Below, in pieces: positions 25,397-37,173 of a stretch of 64,000 nucleotides of DNA; position 1 is the first letter of the stretch, and every line of letters begins with the position of its first letter. The notes under the pieces were generated by a model. That model saw only the letters and a list, made by a program, of their open reading frames with translations, was not told the origin of the DNA and searched no databases. Source of the DNA: Microvelia longipes (Eukaryota; Arthropoda; Insecta; Hemiptera; Veliidae); NCBI GenBank assembly GCA_018340805.1, contig JACMZG010001908.1, positions 51,461,296 to 51,525,295 on the forward strand. The letters are read 5' to 3'. The position numbers and the translations under genes were made by a program.

Positions 25397-25972
25397 TACA
25401 GTTGTTGATGTAATAAAAAAAAACGTCTAACCTAAATGTAAAAAGGAATGTATTACGTAGCTTATATTTTAGATATTTCTATTTAGTGTTTTTACCTTAA
25501 CTCTCTACAAATAAACTCTTAATGATGTTACTAAAATGAAAAATAAATATTAATTAAGTTTTATCAAAAAGGATATTGGGGGAATTTTTAGAATTTTTAA
25601 TCCCACTTCCATATGAATTAATTCTCCTTTGTAATCCTTATAAAAAGAGGAGAGGAAAATAACGAAGCACCTCCTTGAGCTCTGTACACCCCTCCTACCA
25701 TCCCCCCCCCCTAGAAATTCTCTTCTTTTTAGTACTTTAGACATGACTAAGAAAAATAAAGAAACCAAACCCTATATAATGTCTTTCAAGGAGATTATTA
25801 TTATATATTTTTTAATTAATAAGACATCAAAGTGAAGGGTTAAACTATGTTTTAATGAATATTGCTTCTGTAACTACCAAGGAGAAGAAGTAGGCAGATT
25901 CAAAAATAAGACTAATAATAAATTATAAATAAACCTAATAATAAACTGCGTTGGCTTCCGCGGTTATTGTCA
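25397..25972. other. No gene recognised
   Basis: The open frame at 25550-25768 (minus) shows no recognisable domain. Confidence 0.4.
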
Positions 25973-26046
25973 TGAAGATTTAGGTCTTCCGGTGGTGACC
26001 GTTCATCTACATTGACGCGGTCACCACCGGAAGACCTAAATCTTCA
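25973..26046. repeat. Perfect 28-bp inverted repeat, 18-nt loop
   Basis: Arms 25973-26000 and 26019-26046 are exact complements containing GAAGATTTAGGTCTTCCGGT. The GC-richer stem stands out from AT-rich flanks. It is hairpin-like; no miRNA-like mismatches, and no terminator role is expected in a eukaryote. Confidence 0.95.
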
Positions 26047-26100
26047 AGACACCTAATGTTTTTCCAACAAAACCAAAATTAGGTTGTGTGAATAATATAG

Positions 26101-26417
26101 CTACATAATTATATGTCCTTTGTACCCTTTGAATAATTATATGTCCTTTGTAACTTTAACTAAATAATTATATGTCCTCTGTAACTATAACCATATAAGT
26201 ATATGTCCTTTGTAACTATAACTACATAATTATATGTCCTTTGTAACTATAACTAAATAATTATATGTCCTTTGTAACTTTAACTAAATAATTATATGTC
26301 CTTTGTAACTATAACCATATAAGTATATGTCCTTTGTAACTATAACTACATAATTATATGTCCTTTGTAACTATAACTACGTAATTATATGTCCTTTGTA
26401 CCTTTAACTACATAATT
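26101..26417. repeat. 31-bp minisatellite, 10 copies
   Basis: Unit ATAATTATATGTCCTTTGTA followed by ACTATAACTAC-like. Variants (TTTAACTAAATA, AACCATATAAG, AACTACATAA) recur in the same order, so a multi-unit block was duplicated. Confidence 0.95.
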
Positions 26418-26620
26418 ATTGTGTTTTATTTAAACAAAATAAACACCTATATTGTGACTGCAATAACTGAAAAAAGGGTTTTTTGTTCGCTTGTTCTTGT
26501 AATTAGCGAATTTTCTTTCGCTCCCTAAAAAGTTGGCTTGCTTTAAATGGAAACTAAAGCTGAAAAATGAATGCAAAGCTGCAGAGATTATCGCATATTG
26601 TCAAATTCTTCACTTTCTGT

Positions 26621-26624
<4 letters not shown>

Positions 26625-26694
<70 letters not shown>

Positions 26695-26695
26695 T
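26625..26695. repeat. (TA)n microsatellite
   Basis: Uninterrupted TA tract ending ATAATATATATAC. Confidence 0.97.
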
Positions 26696-26699
26696 ACTA

Positions 26700-27386
26700 G
26701 AGTAGAGAACATCTCACCAACTAAGACCATCAATCAATAAAAGCTGTTAAAATATATTTTAAATTTAAAGATAAGTAAAAGTATTTTTAAATGTTGTTGA
26801 TACATAAAAGCAAAGAGTTATTTTAATCATCAAGATATCTAAAAGTTTTTTTTTCCAAAGAGAAATTCCACGTTATTGAACTTTACTCTAACCGCCGCTG
26901 TTGAAGAAACCCCTAATTTCAACTTGCTCCGTACTTTCAAAGAGTCAATATTTAACGAATCGATCCTGCAATCAAACCCGCTCCCGAAAAAAAACTTCCC
27001 AACGAACTCATCTAAAATAATTTGTATCAAATGAAGTCGAGGGAATAACAAACTTTTTCTGATTATTTAAATAGTACTTAGATCATGTTGATTAAGAATA
27101 ATTTTCAACACCTGGTTTTTAACTTTTTATTTTGCTTTTTTAGTTTACGAAGAAAGGGAAGTGTTTTAATTGAAAAAAATTACGTTCTCGGACATTTTTA
27201 TTGTCAAATTTTACGTTGGAGTGTATATAGGTTCCATCAGATATTATTGAAAAATAATTCTGGCACGGTGGTCTGCAAGTCGGGAAAAACTTCCTTTCAA
27301 TACTTAATATCCTGCTCAATTATACGTCCCTTGCTTTATTTACTTATTCATGTAGTTAAGTATGAGCTGTAACACTTCGACTCGTT
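26700..27386. other. No gene recognised
   Basis: Short frames on both strands without family signature. A fragment TTCTGGCACGGTGGTCTGCA at about 27259 resembles the family C terminus. Confidence 0.4.
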
Positions 27387-27965
27387 ATAGACCAAGAGCC
27401 CAGGGGTGTTTTGTTAATAAAAAGTGTAATGGCTGGAACCCGTCTCAATTTTTCGTAAATACCTTCCTGAACAAGGATCTGCAATTCTGCAGACTCGTAT
27501 CGGATGGGTGTCCCAGGCAGAACGCACTTCACGGACAGGTTAAATTTACCACCCAAGTTAATAAAAAGTGTAATGGCTGGAAACGGGGTTAATTTTTCGT
27601 AAATACCTTTCTAAACAAGGATCTGCCATTCTGCCGACTCCTATCGGATGAGCGTCCCAGGCAGAACGCACTTTACAGGTCAAATTTACCACCCAAGTTA
27701 ACAAACAGTGTAATGGCTGGAATCGGTCTCAAGTTTTCGTAAATACCTTCCTGAACAAGGATCTGCAATTCTGTCGACTCGTATTGGATGGGTGTCCCAG
27801 GCAGAACATTTGACCCCTGAAGTGCGTTCTGCCTGGGACACCCGCATCTGATACGAGTCGGCAGAATTGCAGATCCTTGTTCAGGAAGGTATTTACGAAA
27901 AATTGAGACCGGTTCCAGCCATTACACTTTTTATTAACAAAACACCCCTGGGCTCTTGGTCTATT
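27387..27965. mobile_element. TIR element containing a ~142-bp unit three times direct and once inverted
   Basis: The ends ATAGACCAAGAGCCCAGGGG and its complement face each other over arms of about 150 bp. The unit starting at AAGTGTAATGGCTGG recurs at about 27420, 27565 and 27705 in direct order and once inverted near the right end. Each unit contains CGTAAATACCTTCCTGAACA and GTCCCAGGCAGAAC. No target duplication was recognised. Confidence 0.85.
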
Positions 27966-28094
27966 AGTAATTTTTTTCTAAAATTTTTATAAGAACGCGC
28001 ATGCTTATTAGAAACGCTATACAATACAAGTATACATCCTTATTTGGTGTTTGGTTCAAGTGATATAAAATTAAATTAGCTCAATCATACTTTA

Positions 28095-28545
28095 ACTTTT
28101 CCTCATTTATGCCGTAGGTATATAGGAAAAGTATTGTGTTTGTAATGAAAATCCGAGACAGGGATGTCACATGAATTAATCGTTTCAGGTTTTTTAAAGC
28201 CTCCTTGGTGGTTTTCGCAAAGTTTTCTGTCTGCAAAATTAGTTCAATTTTTATCGAATACTTGTGCACGTTTTTGAAAAAAATTGAAAAATTGAGTAAA
28301 TAGAGCAAAAAGCTGCATTGAGCTGATTGAGTTGACATTCAGAGCAAGTCTAACTTTTCCGTAATAAATAAATACAATAAGCTTCATTTTGGATACGAAA
28401 CGGTTATGCTGGATCATAACAGTTAAGATGCGTGGTCATTGCCTAAATGGGTGACCGCCGGGAATGAAACGAATGCATTAACTATTTGAAGACGAGGGAA
28501 GAGAATCCGAAGTAGGGAGGATGAGTATTTGAATATCCGAATTAG
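28095..28545 (+). repeat. DR-A copy (+), internally deleted
   Basis: AACTTTTCCTCATTTATGCC start, CCTCCTTGGTGGTTTTCGCA, then the GACCGCCGGGAATGAAAC and GGAGGATGAG end words. Shorter than the 727-bp copy at 16.7 kb. Confidence 0.75.
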
Positions 28546-29640
28546 GTTTTTAGTTTAATTAATTAATTAATTAGTTAATTAATCTGGTTTCATTTCACAT
28601 TCTTATATGGTTTGCTATTAATTTATATTTACAATAAATTAAGAACAAGCACTAAAGAGAGATTTTTTTAAATCAAGTAGTTATTTGCCAAAGTTAAAAA
28701 ATATTGGTCTCCTTGCATTCGAGTGATGAACAAATTGACTGGTAGTATTATAAAATAAATTATACTAAACCCTTAGAATAATACAATATATAGAAGGAGC
28801 ACTACTGATAACACGAAAGGCGGTTCACTGGTGGTCTTAAGTAATGCTGCCATCCTAACAATATACAATTTTCTTATAAAAAAGTTGGCAATACTTCCGG
28901 TTGCTGAATTATTATGTTCTATTATTTATTTATGATTGATTATTCATAAAATACTGATATAAATATCGGTGCATTACTATATTTTAAGCATATTAAATTG
29001 TAGATTAACGTTTTTAGTTAAAATTATATTAAAAGTAGTCCTTATCAACTAAATGTAGATTCTTGTTAGTTTTGCCATCTACCCTTTTGCCATCTAAGAC
29101 CGGTTTTATTAAATACTCAGCAGGTGTTTAAGTTATTATATTTGTTTTTTACGATCTTTCTTCATTAATGGATATTTATGACACATATTTAAAATTATGT
29201 TTTATTGTTAGGGTGGTACCTCTACTTGAGACCACTAGTCAACCGGCTTTCGTGTTATCAGTAGAATTACATTGTGTTTACGGTCATATGCTCCTTCTAT
29301 ATTAGTATTATTCTAAGAGTAAACCCAATACAATCGATAATCAATTTACAATGCATTTGCATTCTATAGTTGGCTACAGTGATTTATCTATGATTCAATT
29401 AGATGTTTAATGCAATTATCTTCATTTGGAAACATCTAAATTTGAAGCATTAAAATTAAATTATACAACATTCCATGGCTTTATAATTATTTGTACCAAG
29501 GATATAAATGAAATTTAGTTGCACTTAAAATCCGCAACCGGGATTTAACTGAATTATCTATTTTTGGTTTTTTAATCCAACAGAGTATGGTATTTAAAAA
29601 ATTGTCTATGTTTTAATCAGTGTGTGTTTGTGCTTAAGAG
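28546..29640. other. Intergenic, no gene recognised
   Basis: An inverted pair of short words (ACTGATAACACGAAAG near 28804 and CTTTCGTGTTATCAGT near 29248) plus ATAGAAGGAGCA / TGCTCCTTCTAT near 28790 and 29289 encloses ~500 bp. This suggests an eroded TIR element. Confidence 0.4.
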
Positions 29641-29644
29641 AGTT

Positions 29645-29790
29645 GACACTTTATTTATTTACATATAAACGGTACAAGACCATGGTACAATTATAATAAA
29701 AAATACAAAAAAAATATTAAACAGAGATATTGAAACAGGAACATACAATAATCAATATACATCAAAATTTAAAAGAAGTAAAAATTAAAG
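29645..29790 (-). mobile_element. Possible 3' end of a minus-strand non-LTR retrotransposon
   Basis: On the minus strand the segment ends GTAAATAAATAAAGTGTC, resembling the AATAAA-containing 3' termini of insect LINEs. No coding remnant is attached. Confidence 0.3.
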
Positions 29791-29939
29791 AAATAATGTA
29801 AAACATTTGTAAGTAACAATTAATGAAATAAAATAGATAAAAATTAAATATAAATATTTATTTACGTATAAAATAAATATAAATAAAAATATCTATATAT
29901 TTATATATAAAATAGATAAAAGTAAATTAAAAAAGATAT

Positions 29940-29947
29940 AGTGGAAT
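29940..29947. repeat. Left target-site duplication of the hAT-type element
   Basis: AGTGGAAT, identical to 40807-40814. Confidence 0.9.
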
Positions 29948-29989
29948 CAGAGGCGTAACTATGGGCCCGCAATGCGGAGGGGCCCCCAA

Positions 29990-32900
29990 CGGTTAGGGGC
30001 CCCCAAAAAGATAAAGTACAAAAAGCCCAAGAGATTAATATAGTCTGTCTTAACATCAGTAAGTCACGGGGCCCCCTGAAAGATTGTATACAATCTTTTC
30101 GCCTAAAAAAGGGGCCCTGGGTGTAATCTTAGTATAGTCTTTCTTAAGAGAATCCAGTCGTGGGGCCCTTTGTTTGACTTTTATACAATCTCTTTACCTA
30201 AAAATAGGGCCCCGTTTAATCTAAGTATAATCTTTCTTAAAAGCATCCATTCGCGAGGCCCCTTGTTTGAGTTTTATACAAACGCTTTACCTAAAAATAG
30301 GACCCCGTTTAATCTTAGGTATAGTCTTTTTAAAAGCATCCAGCCGCGGGGCCCCTTGTTTGAGTTTTATACAATTCTTCACCTAAAAATGGGTCCCTGG
30401 GTGTAATCTTAGTATAGTTTTTTTCTTAAGAGCATCCAGTCGTTGTTGAGTTTCATACAATCTCTTTACCTACAAATAGGACCCTGGGTGTAATCTTAGT
30501 GTAATCTTTCTTAAGAGCATGCATTCGCGAGGCCCCTTGTTTGAGTTTATACAATCTCTTCACCTAAAAATGGGCCCTAGTGTAATCTTAGTATAGTTTT
30601 CTTAAGAGCATCCATTCGCGAGGCCCCTTTTTGAGTTTTATACAATCTCTTTACCTACAAATAGGACCCTGGGTGTAATCTTAGTGTAATCTTTCTTAAG
30701 AGCATGCATTTCGAGGCCCCTTGTTTGAGTTTTATACAATCTCTTCACCTAAAAATGGGGCCCTAGGTGTAATCTTAGTATAGTTTTTCTTAAGAGCATC
30801 CATTCGCGAGGCCCCTTGTTTTTATACAACTCTTCACCTAAAAATGGGCCTAGGTGTAATCTTAGTATAGTTTTTCTTAAGAGCATCCATTCGCAGGCCC
30901 CTTGTTTGAGTTTTATACAATCTCTTCACCTAAAAATGGGGCCCTAGGTGTAATCTTAGTATAGTTTTCTTAAGAGCATCCATTCGCGAGGCCCCTTGTT
31001 TGAGTTTATACAATCTCTTTACCTACAAATAGGTCCCTGGGTGTAATCTTAGTGTAATCTTTCTTAAGAGCATGCATTCGCGAGCCCCTTGTTTGAGTTT
31101 TATACAATCTCTTTACCTAAAATAGGACCCCGTTTAATCTTAGTATAGTCTTTTTTAAAAGCATCCAGCCGCGGGGCCCCTTGTTTGAGTTTTATACAAT
31201 CTCTTCACCTAAAAATGGGTCCCTGGGTGTAATCTTAGTATAGTTTTTCTTAAGAGCATCCAGTCGTTGTTTGAGTTTCATACAATCTCTTTACCTACAA
31301 ATAGGACCCTGGGTGTCTTAGTGTAATCTTTCTAAGAGATCCATTCGCGAGGCCCCTTGTTTGAGTTTTCATACAATCTCTTTACCTACAAAAGGACCCT
31401 GGGGTAAATCTTAGTGTAATCTTTCTTAAGAGCATGTCGCGAGGCCCTTGTTTATACAATCTCTTCACCTAAAATAAGGCCCTAGGTGTAATCTTAGTAT
31501 AGTTTTCTTAAGAGCATCCATTCGCGAGGCCCCCTTGTTTGAGGTTTTATACAATCTCTTTACCTACAAATAGGTCCCTGGGTGTAATCTTAGTATAGTT
31601 TTTCTTAAGAGCATCCATTCGCGAGGCCCCTTGTTTGAGTTTATACAATCTCTTTACCTAAAAATAGGGCCGGGTGTAATCTTAGTGTAATCTTTCTTAA
31701 GAGCATCCATTCGCGAGGCCCCTTGTTTGAGTTTTATACAATCTCTTTACCTACAAATAGGACCCTGGTGTAATCTAGTGTAATCTTTCTTAAGAGCATG
31801 CTTTGCGAGCCCCTTGTTTGAGTTTTTATACAATCTTCACCTAAAAATGGCCCTAGGTGTAATCTTAGTATATTTTTCTTAAGAGCATTCATTTCCGAGG
31901 CCCTTGTTTGAGTTTTATACAATCTCCTTTACCTACAAATAGGCCCTGGGTGTAATCTTAGTGTAATCTTTCTTAAGAGCATCCATTCGCGAGGCCCCTT
32001 GTTTGAGTTTTATACAATCTCTTCACCTAAAAATGGGGCCCTAGGTGTAATCTTAGTATAGTTTTTCTTAAGAGCATCCATTCGCGAGGCCCTTTGTTTG
32101 AGTTTTATACAATCTCTTTACCTACAAATAGGACCCTGGGTGTAAACTTAGTATAGTTTTCTTAAGAGCATCAGTCGTGGGGCCCTTTGTTTGTTTTATA
32201 CAATCCTTACCTAATAATAGGGCCCCGTTTAACTTAGTATAATCTTCTTAAAAGCATCTATTCGCGAGGCCCCTTGTTTGAGTTTTATACAATCTCTTTA
32301 CCTAAAAATAGGACCCCGTTTAATCTTAGTATAGTCTTTTTTAAAAGCATCCAGTCGCGGGGCCCCTTGTTTGAGTTTTATACAATCTCTTCACCTAAAA
32401 ATGGGTCCCTGGGTGTAATCTTAGTATAGTTTTCTTAAGAGCATCCAGTCGTTGTTTGAGTTTTCATACAATCTCTTTACCGTACAAATAGACCCCTGGG
32501 TGAAATCTTAGTGTAATCTTCTTAAGAGCATGCATTCGCGAGGCCCCTTGTTTTGAGTTTTATACAATCTCTTTACCTACAAATAGGGACCCTGGGGTGT
32601 AATCTTAGTGTAATCTTTCTTCAAGAGCATGCATTCGCGAGGCCCTTGTTTGAGTTTTATACAATCTCTTCACCTAAAAATAGTCCCTGGGTGTAATCTT
32701 AGTAAGTCTTTTCTTAAGAGCATCCAGTCTTGTTTTGAGTTTACAAATAGGACCCAATCTTAGTGTATCTTTCTTAAGACATCCATGTCGCGAGGCCCCT
32801 GAGAGTTTTATACATTCTTACCTACAAATAGGACCCTGGTGTAATTTAGTGTAATCTTTCTTAAGAGCATGCATTCGCGAGGCCCCTTGTTTGAGTTTTA

Positions 32901-33827
32901 TACAATCTCTTTACCTAAAAATAGGACCCTGGTGTAATCTTAGTGTAACTTTCTTAAGAGCATGCCATTCGCGAGGCCCTTGTTTTGAGTTTTATACAAT
33001 CTCTTTACCTACAAATAGGACCCTGGTTGTAATCTTAGTGTAATCTTTCTTAAGACATGCATTCGCGAGGCCCCCTTGTTTGTTTTATAATACTAAAATA
33101 GGACCCTGGGTGTAATCTATTCTTAAGAGCATCCATTCGCGAGGCCCTGTTTGAGTTTTATACAAATCTCTTCACCTAAAAATGGGTCCTGGTGTATCTT
33201 AGTATAGTTTTTCTTAAGAGCAACCAGTCGTTGTTTGAGTTTCATACAATTCTTTACTACAAATAGGACCCTGGGTGTAATTTAGTGTAATCTTTCTTAA
33301 AAGCATGCATTCGCGAGGCCCTTGTTTGAGTTTTATACAATCTCTTTACCTAAAAATAGGACCCCGTTTAATCATAGTATAGTCTTTTTTAAAAGCATCC
33401 AGCCGCGGGGCCCCTTGTTTGAGTTTTATACAATCTCTCACCTAAAATGGGTCCCGGTGTAATCTTAGTATAGTTTTCTTAAGAGCATCCAGTCGTTGTT
33501 TGAGTTTCATACAATCTCTTTACCTACAAATAGGACCCTGGGTGTAATCTTAGTGTAATTCTTAAGAGCATGCATTCGCCGAGCCCTTGAGTTTTATACA
33601 ATCTCTTCACCTAAAAAGGGGCCCTAGGTGTAATCTTAGTATAGTTTTTCTTAAGGCATCCATTCGCGAGCCCCTTGTTTGAGTTTTATACAATCTCTTC
33701 ACCTAAAATGGGGCCCTAGGTGTAATTTAGTATAGTTTTTCTTAAGAGCATCCATTCGCGAGCCCCTTGTGAGTTTATACAATCTTCACCCAAATGGGCC
33801 CTAGGTGAATCTTAGTATAGTTTTCTT
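29990..33827. repeat. ~95-bp satellite within the hAT-type element, part 1
   Basis: About 40 monomers of the form CTTAAGAGCATCCATTCGCG, AGGCCCCTTGTTTGAGTTTT, ATACAATCTCTTTACCTACA, AATAGGACCCTGGGTGTAAT, CTTAGTGTAATCTTT. At least three monomer types recur: B (above), A (CACCTAAAAATGGGTCCCTG with CAGTCGTTGTTTGAGTTTCA), and C (AATAGGACCCCGTTTAATCT with AAAAGCATCCAGCCGCGGGG). The order C-A-B appears near 30.3, 31.1, 32.3 and 33.35 kb. Confidence 0.95.
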
Positions 33828-36800
33828 ATTCTTTCTTCTTTATTTCACTTTTAAATGTCCTGACTCAATGTTGGACTGCTTCTTTCTTTAATTTATTACT
33901 TGATTATTATATTAAATTTAGTTGGTATAAGTGATCTTGTGTGTTTTAAAATATTTGTGTTGAAATTTGATGATATGATTTTATTGAATATACTTAGAGT
34001 TAATATTTTATTATCTTGTTGTAAATATTATTATTTCTTCTAATGTCTTATCTTGAGTTCTTCTGTTGCAGGTTATGGCTGTATTTTAAAGTTATGAAGG
34101 AGTTTATGGAAACAGAAAAATTATTGATCTTATAACCCTAGGAAATAATTTTTTTCTTTAAATTAAATTTATAAAAAGAAAGTCCATAATCTTTTAATAT
34201 CTTTTTGATTTTAAAATTTGAATTGATATAGTATTAGATTTTATTAAGAAAGTTTGATTATTAATTCTTAGATTAATTAATGAAAATGTACAATGTACTT
34301 AATTGATTTTTAAGAATGCTTAAAAAAAACAAGCAATAGTAATTTTCATATGTCAAAAAAAATTAAAGTTAATACTTTATCAATAAATTGATTGTGTCAA
34401 TTTCAAATAAAGACTAATTTATATTTAAAAACTTTGTTTTTAATTATTATATTTAAATGTACCTAGCTGCTAAAACTGCTGCATGACCGTCAACTTAAAA
34501 TTTATACTATATACATGATATTTAATTAAATACTTATTGAAAGAAAAAATTTTTTAAAGTTATGTACAATAAAGAGAAAACAAAAAATAATAATGAAACT
34601 AATAATATTGAGGATTTATATAGTGAAACCTGACACTAAGTCTAATAAATCTTATATAAAAGATGGATTTGAAAGGTTACTAGAAATTAAGCTGAGGAGA
34701 TCTTCTTGCAATCTTACATTGTACTTTATATTAATTGCATTTCTTTTGACAGAGTTAAAGGAGCATCTTGATACTATGTGTGCAACGTCCTGAACCTGTT
34801 GTAGAGAGCATTTTTCACAGTTGGGACAATTTCTATACTTCATTTTATATCTAAAATAATTGGAGTTAGCATGACCAACTAATATCCTGTTGATAGTTAT
34901 GGTATCCTTTAGAGGTAAATGGATGTTCTTATACCATGGTTTGACAATCGCCGTGGTTATTATTTTACTATGCCATATCCCCTTACCAAGGTTGATGTTC
35001 TCCTGATAATATTTCTTCCACTTTTCACATGCTTTGGTTTTGAATTCTTCCAAGGAGTCCTGGATGGGCAAAGGGAAGGTTGACAGCTGACCTTCTTGAG
35101 CTGAAAACTTGGCCGCCTTATCAGCATTTTCATTGCCAGTTAGATCAATATGTCCTGGGATCCATTGGATAATGGTTGTAATTCCTGCCTTCTTCAAGTG
35201 ATCCATCTCTGAGAGTATTTTTTGAAATAGAGCATTAGTAGAAGTGTGATGTTCTTTAAAAGTGGCTAACAAAGCTTCAACTGATGATTTGGAGTCAGTA
35301 AAAATGACCCAGTTTCTATTTTTAGGGTTTCTTCTTATAAATACAAGGGCTTGTAAGATAGCTGTTAGTTCAGCTGTCATCACTGATGCAAAAGGTAACA
35401 ATTTGAGTCCATGCCATTTGTTATCTTGGGGTAAAAAGAATGCGCATCCTACATTACCTTGAATTTTAGAGCCATCGGTAAAGACATGAAATACTTCCGT
35501 TGATGGATACTTGGAGTTTATATGTTCTAACACTAACTGCTTTAGTTCTAATGCTGATAGATCAGTCTTTTTTATTTTGTTTATGCTGGGCTTGAGGTTA
35601 CTTTTCAAGGTTGAACTGTAAGAGTTATAGTAGACCTGCTTAAAATTGTTAGATACATTATTAAATTCTTTATGTATATTGGCAATGATGTCTATAATAG
35701 GCTTAAACTTATTTTTATGTTTAATTCCTGCTCCAATAGGAGTATTTAAAAGTTCAAAGGCTAGGTTGTTAATTAATTTATCAGTCTTGATGCATTTAAG
35801 CATAGCCCTACTAGCTAGACATTCTATTCTTATTCTCAAGGGAATCAAATTAATAACTGTGTGCATAGCATTGATGGGAGTGGTCCTGACAAATCCTCCA
35901 ATCAGCCTCATTGCAAAATTTTGGATTTTTTGCAACTCATCTATGCCTTTTTGATTTAATAATAAAAAGATTGATGCATATTCTATTTTAGTTCTGATGG
36001 TAGCTTCATAAATTTTGGTCATTGTATCAGGCTGTATACCCCATTTCCTGCCTCTTAAATGAGTAAGAATGTTTAACTCCCTTTTGCATTTAACTTCTAA
36101 ATCTTTAATGTGATCTTGCATAGATAATTCATCATCTAAATTGACTCCCAAAAATTTGTGATGATGCTCGACCTGTATTATATTGTTTTCAACTAGCAAG
36201 AACATCCTTTCCTTTGATTTACTTGGCATGGCACTATGAAAAATCATAAATACTGTTTTTGCAAAATTTATCTGTAGATTCAGAAACGCTGCTTCTGACT
36301 AAAAACAGTTAAAACCTTATATGCTTCGTCTTGTAGTTCCTGAGGTGTGTATGACGTAAGAATTAGTGCATAGTCATCAATAAACTGAGATAAGCGTACT
36401 ATTGAATTCATTTTCCTGGCCAGTGGCAAAGTATATGCATTAAACATAAGTCCCGAAATTGGGTCACCTTGACAAAGCCCAGATTTACATAAAACTGTGT
36501 GCTGGCCTAATTTGTAAACCTTATTAAATAAGAAGTTACATAAATATCTGGTGTAAAACGGGTCTATTTTAAGCTGCATTAAGGTCTGCTGTAATAATGG
36601 TACACTGATAGAATCATAGGCGCCTTCTATGTCTACAAATAAAATACCAGTATACTTGCCACAGATAATGTTATTTTGAATAGAGAGTAGTAAACCTAAG
36701 AAGTTATTGGAGTACCAGTTCCTTTCCTTGATCCAGTTTGAGATGGCAGAAGTATATCATGAACATGGAAGAACTTTTCTATCTTATTTTTTAGGATTTT

Positions 36801-37173
36801 GTGAAGTATTTTAACAATTGTTAAAATCAATGAGATTGGTCTAAACTTAGGTTTATCACCACTATTATTACTTTTTGGTATAGGAGAAATTTTGATGACT
36901 TTCCATGCATTTGGAATACAGCCTGTTTCCAAAATATTATTGTAAAGGTTTTGTCAGATATTGTTTTGCTCTAATGGGCATCTTTAAAAAATATATATGT
37001 GTAACCATCTTCTCCGGGCGACGTTTCTACAGATGAATCTATTGCAGCTATTGTATCTTGTATTGTGATCTTATTAGAAAATTTGATATTGTTAAGGTCA
37101 GGTGTTTCCAGTTTTTCATGCTCACTATTTGTTTTAATTATTGTTTTTAAAAAGTCTTGTTATGTTCACTTTA
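33828..37173 (-). mobile_element. 5'-truncated I-group LINE inserted in the satellite
   Basis: The satellite breaks off in TTTTCTT (33821-33827) and resumes with TTTTCTT (37174-37180), consistent with a 7-bp target duplication. Between them lies a minus-strand element containing part of the reverse transcriptase, RNase H and a C-terminal Cys/His segment. Its 3' UTR (about 33828-34650) ends, on the minus strand, in an A-rich AAATAAAGAAGAAAGAAT. ORF1, endonuclease and the N-terminal RT are absent at the right end, the usual 5' truncation of target-primed reverse transcription. Confidence 0.85.
34652..37120 (-). pseudogene. LINE ORF2 remnant: reverse transcriptase, RNase H, C-terminal zinc-like motif
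   Basis: Three minus-strand blocks in changing frames. 37120-36696 carries a SPGEDGY-type start of the RT palm, PNAWK..KISPIPK and PSQTGSRKGTGT. 36579-36280 carries GLCQGDPISGLMFNAY and FIDDYALIL, the catalytic-box equivalent of YADD with a Phe-Ile substitution. 36247-34652 (531 codons open) has the thumb region and then RNase H with FTDGSK, AELTAI, FTDSKS and GNENADKAAK, supplying the four acidic residues, and ends in CPNCEKC...H...C. RT followed by RNase H is the order in the I superfamily (I, LOA, Outcast and relatives). Frame changes lie near 36690 and 36265; the upstream endonuclease is missing. The element is dead as written, though small indels could be assembly errors. Confidence 0.88.

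Noticed and set aside
30170..31922. Frames inside the satellite (for example 30170-30406 plus and 31734-31922 minus)
   Set aside because: They are translations of the 95-bp monomers and broken by indels.
35262..35954. Plus-strand frames opposite the LINE
   Set aside because: Shadows of the minus-strand RNase H/RT region.
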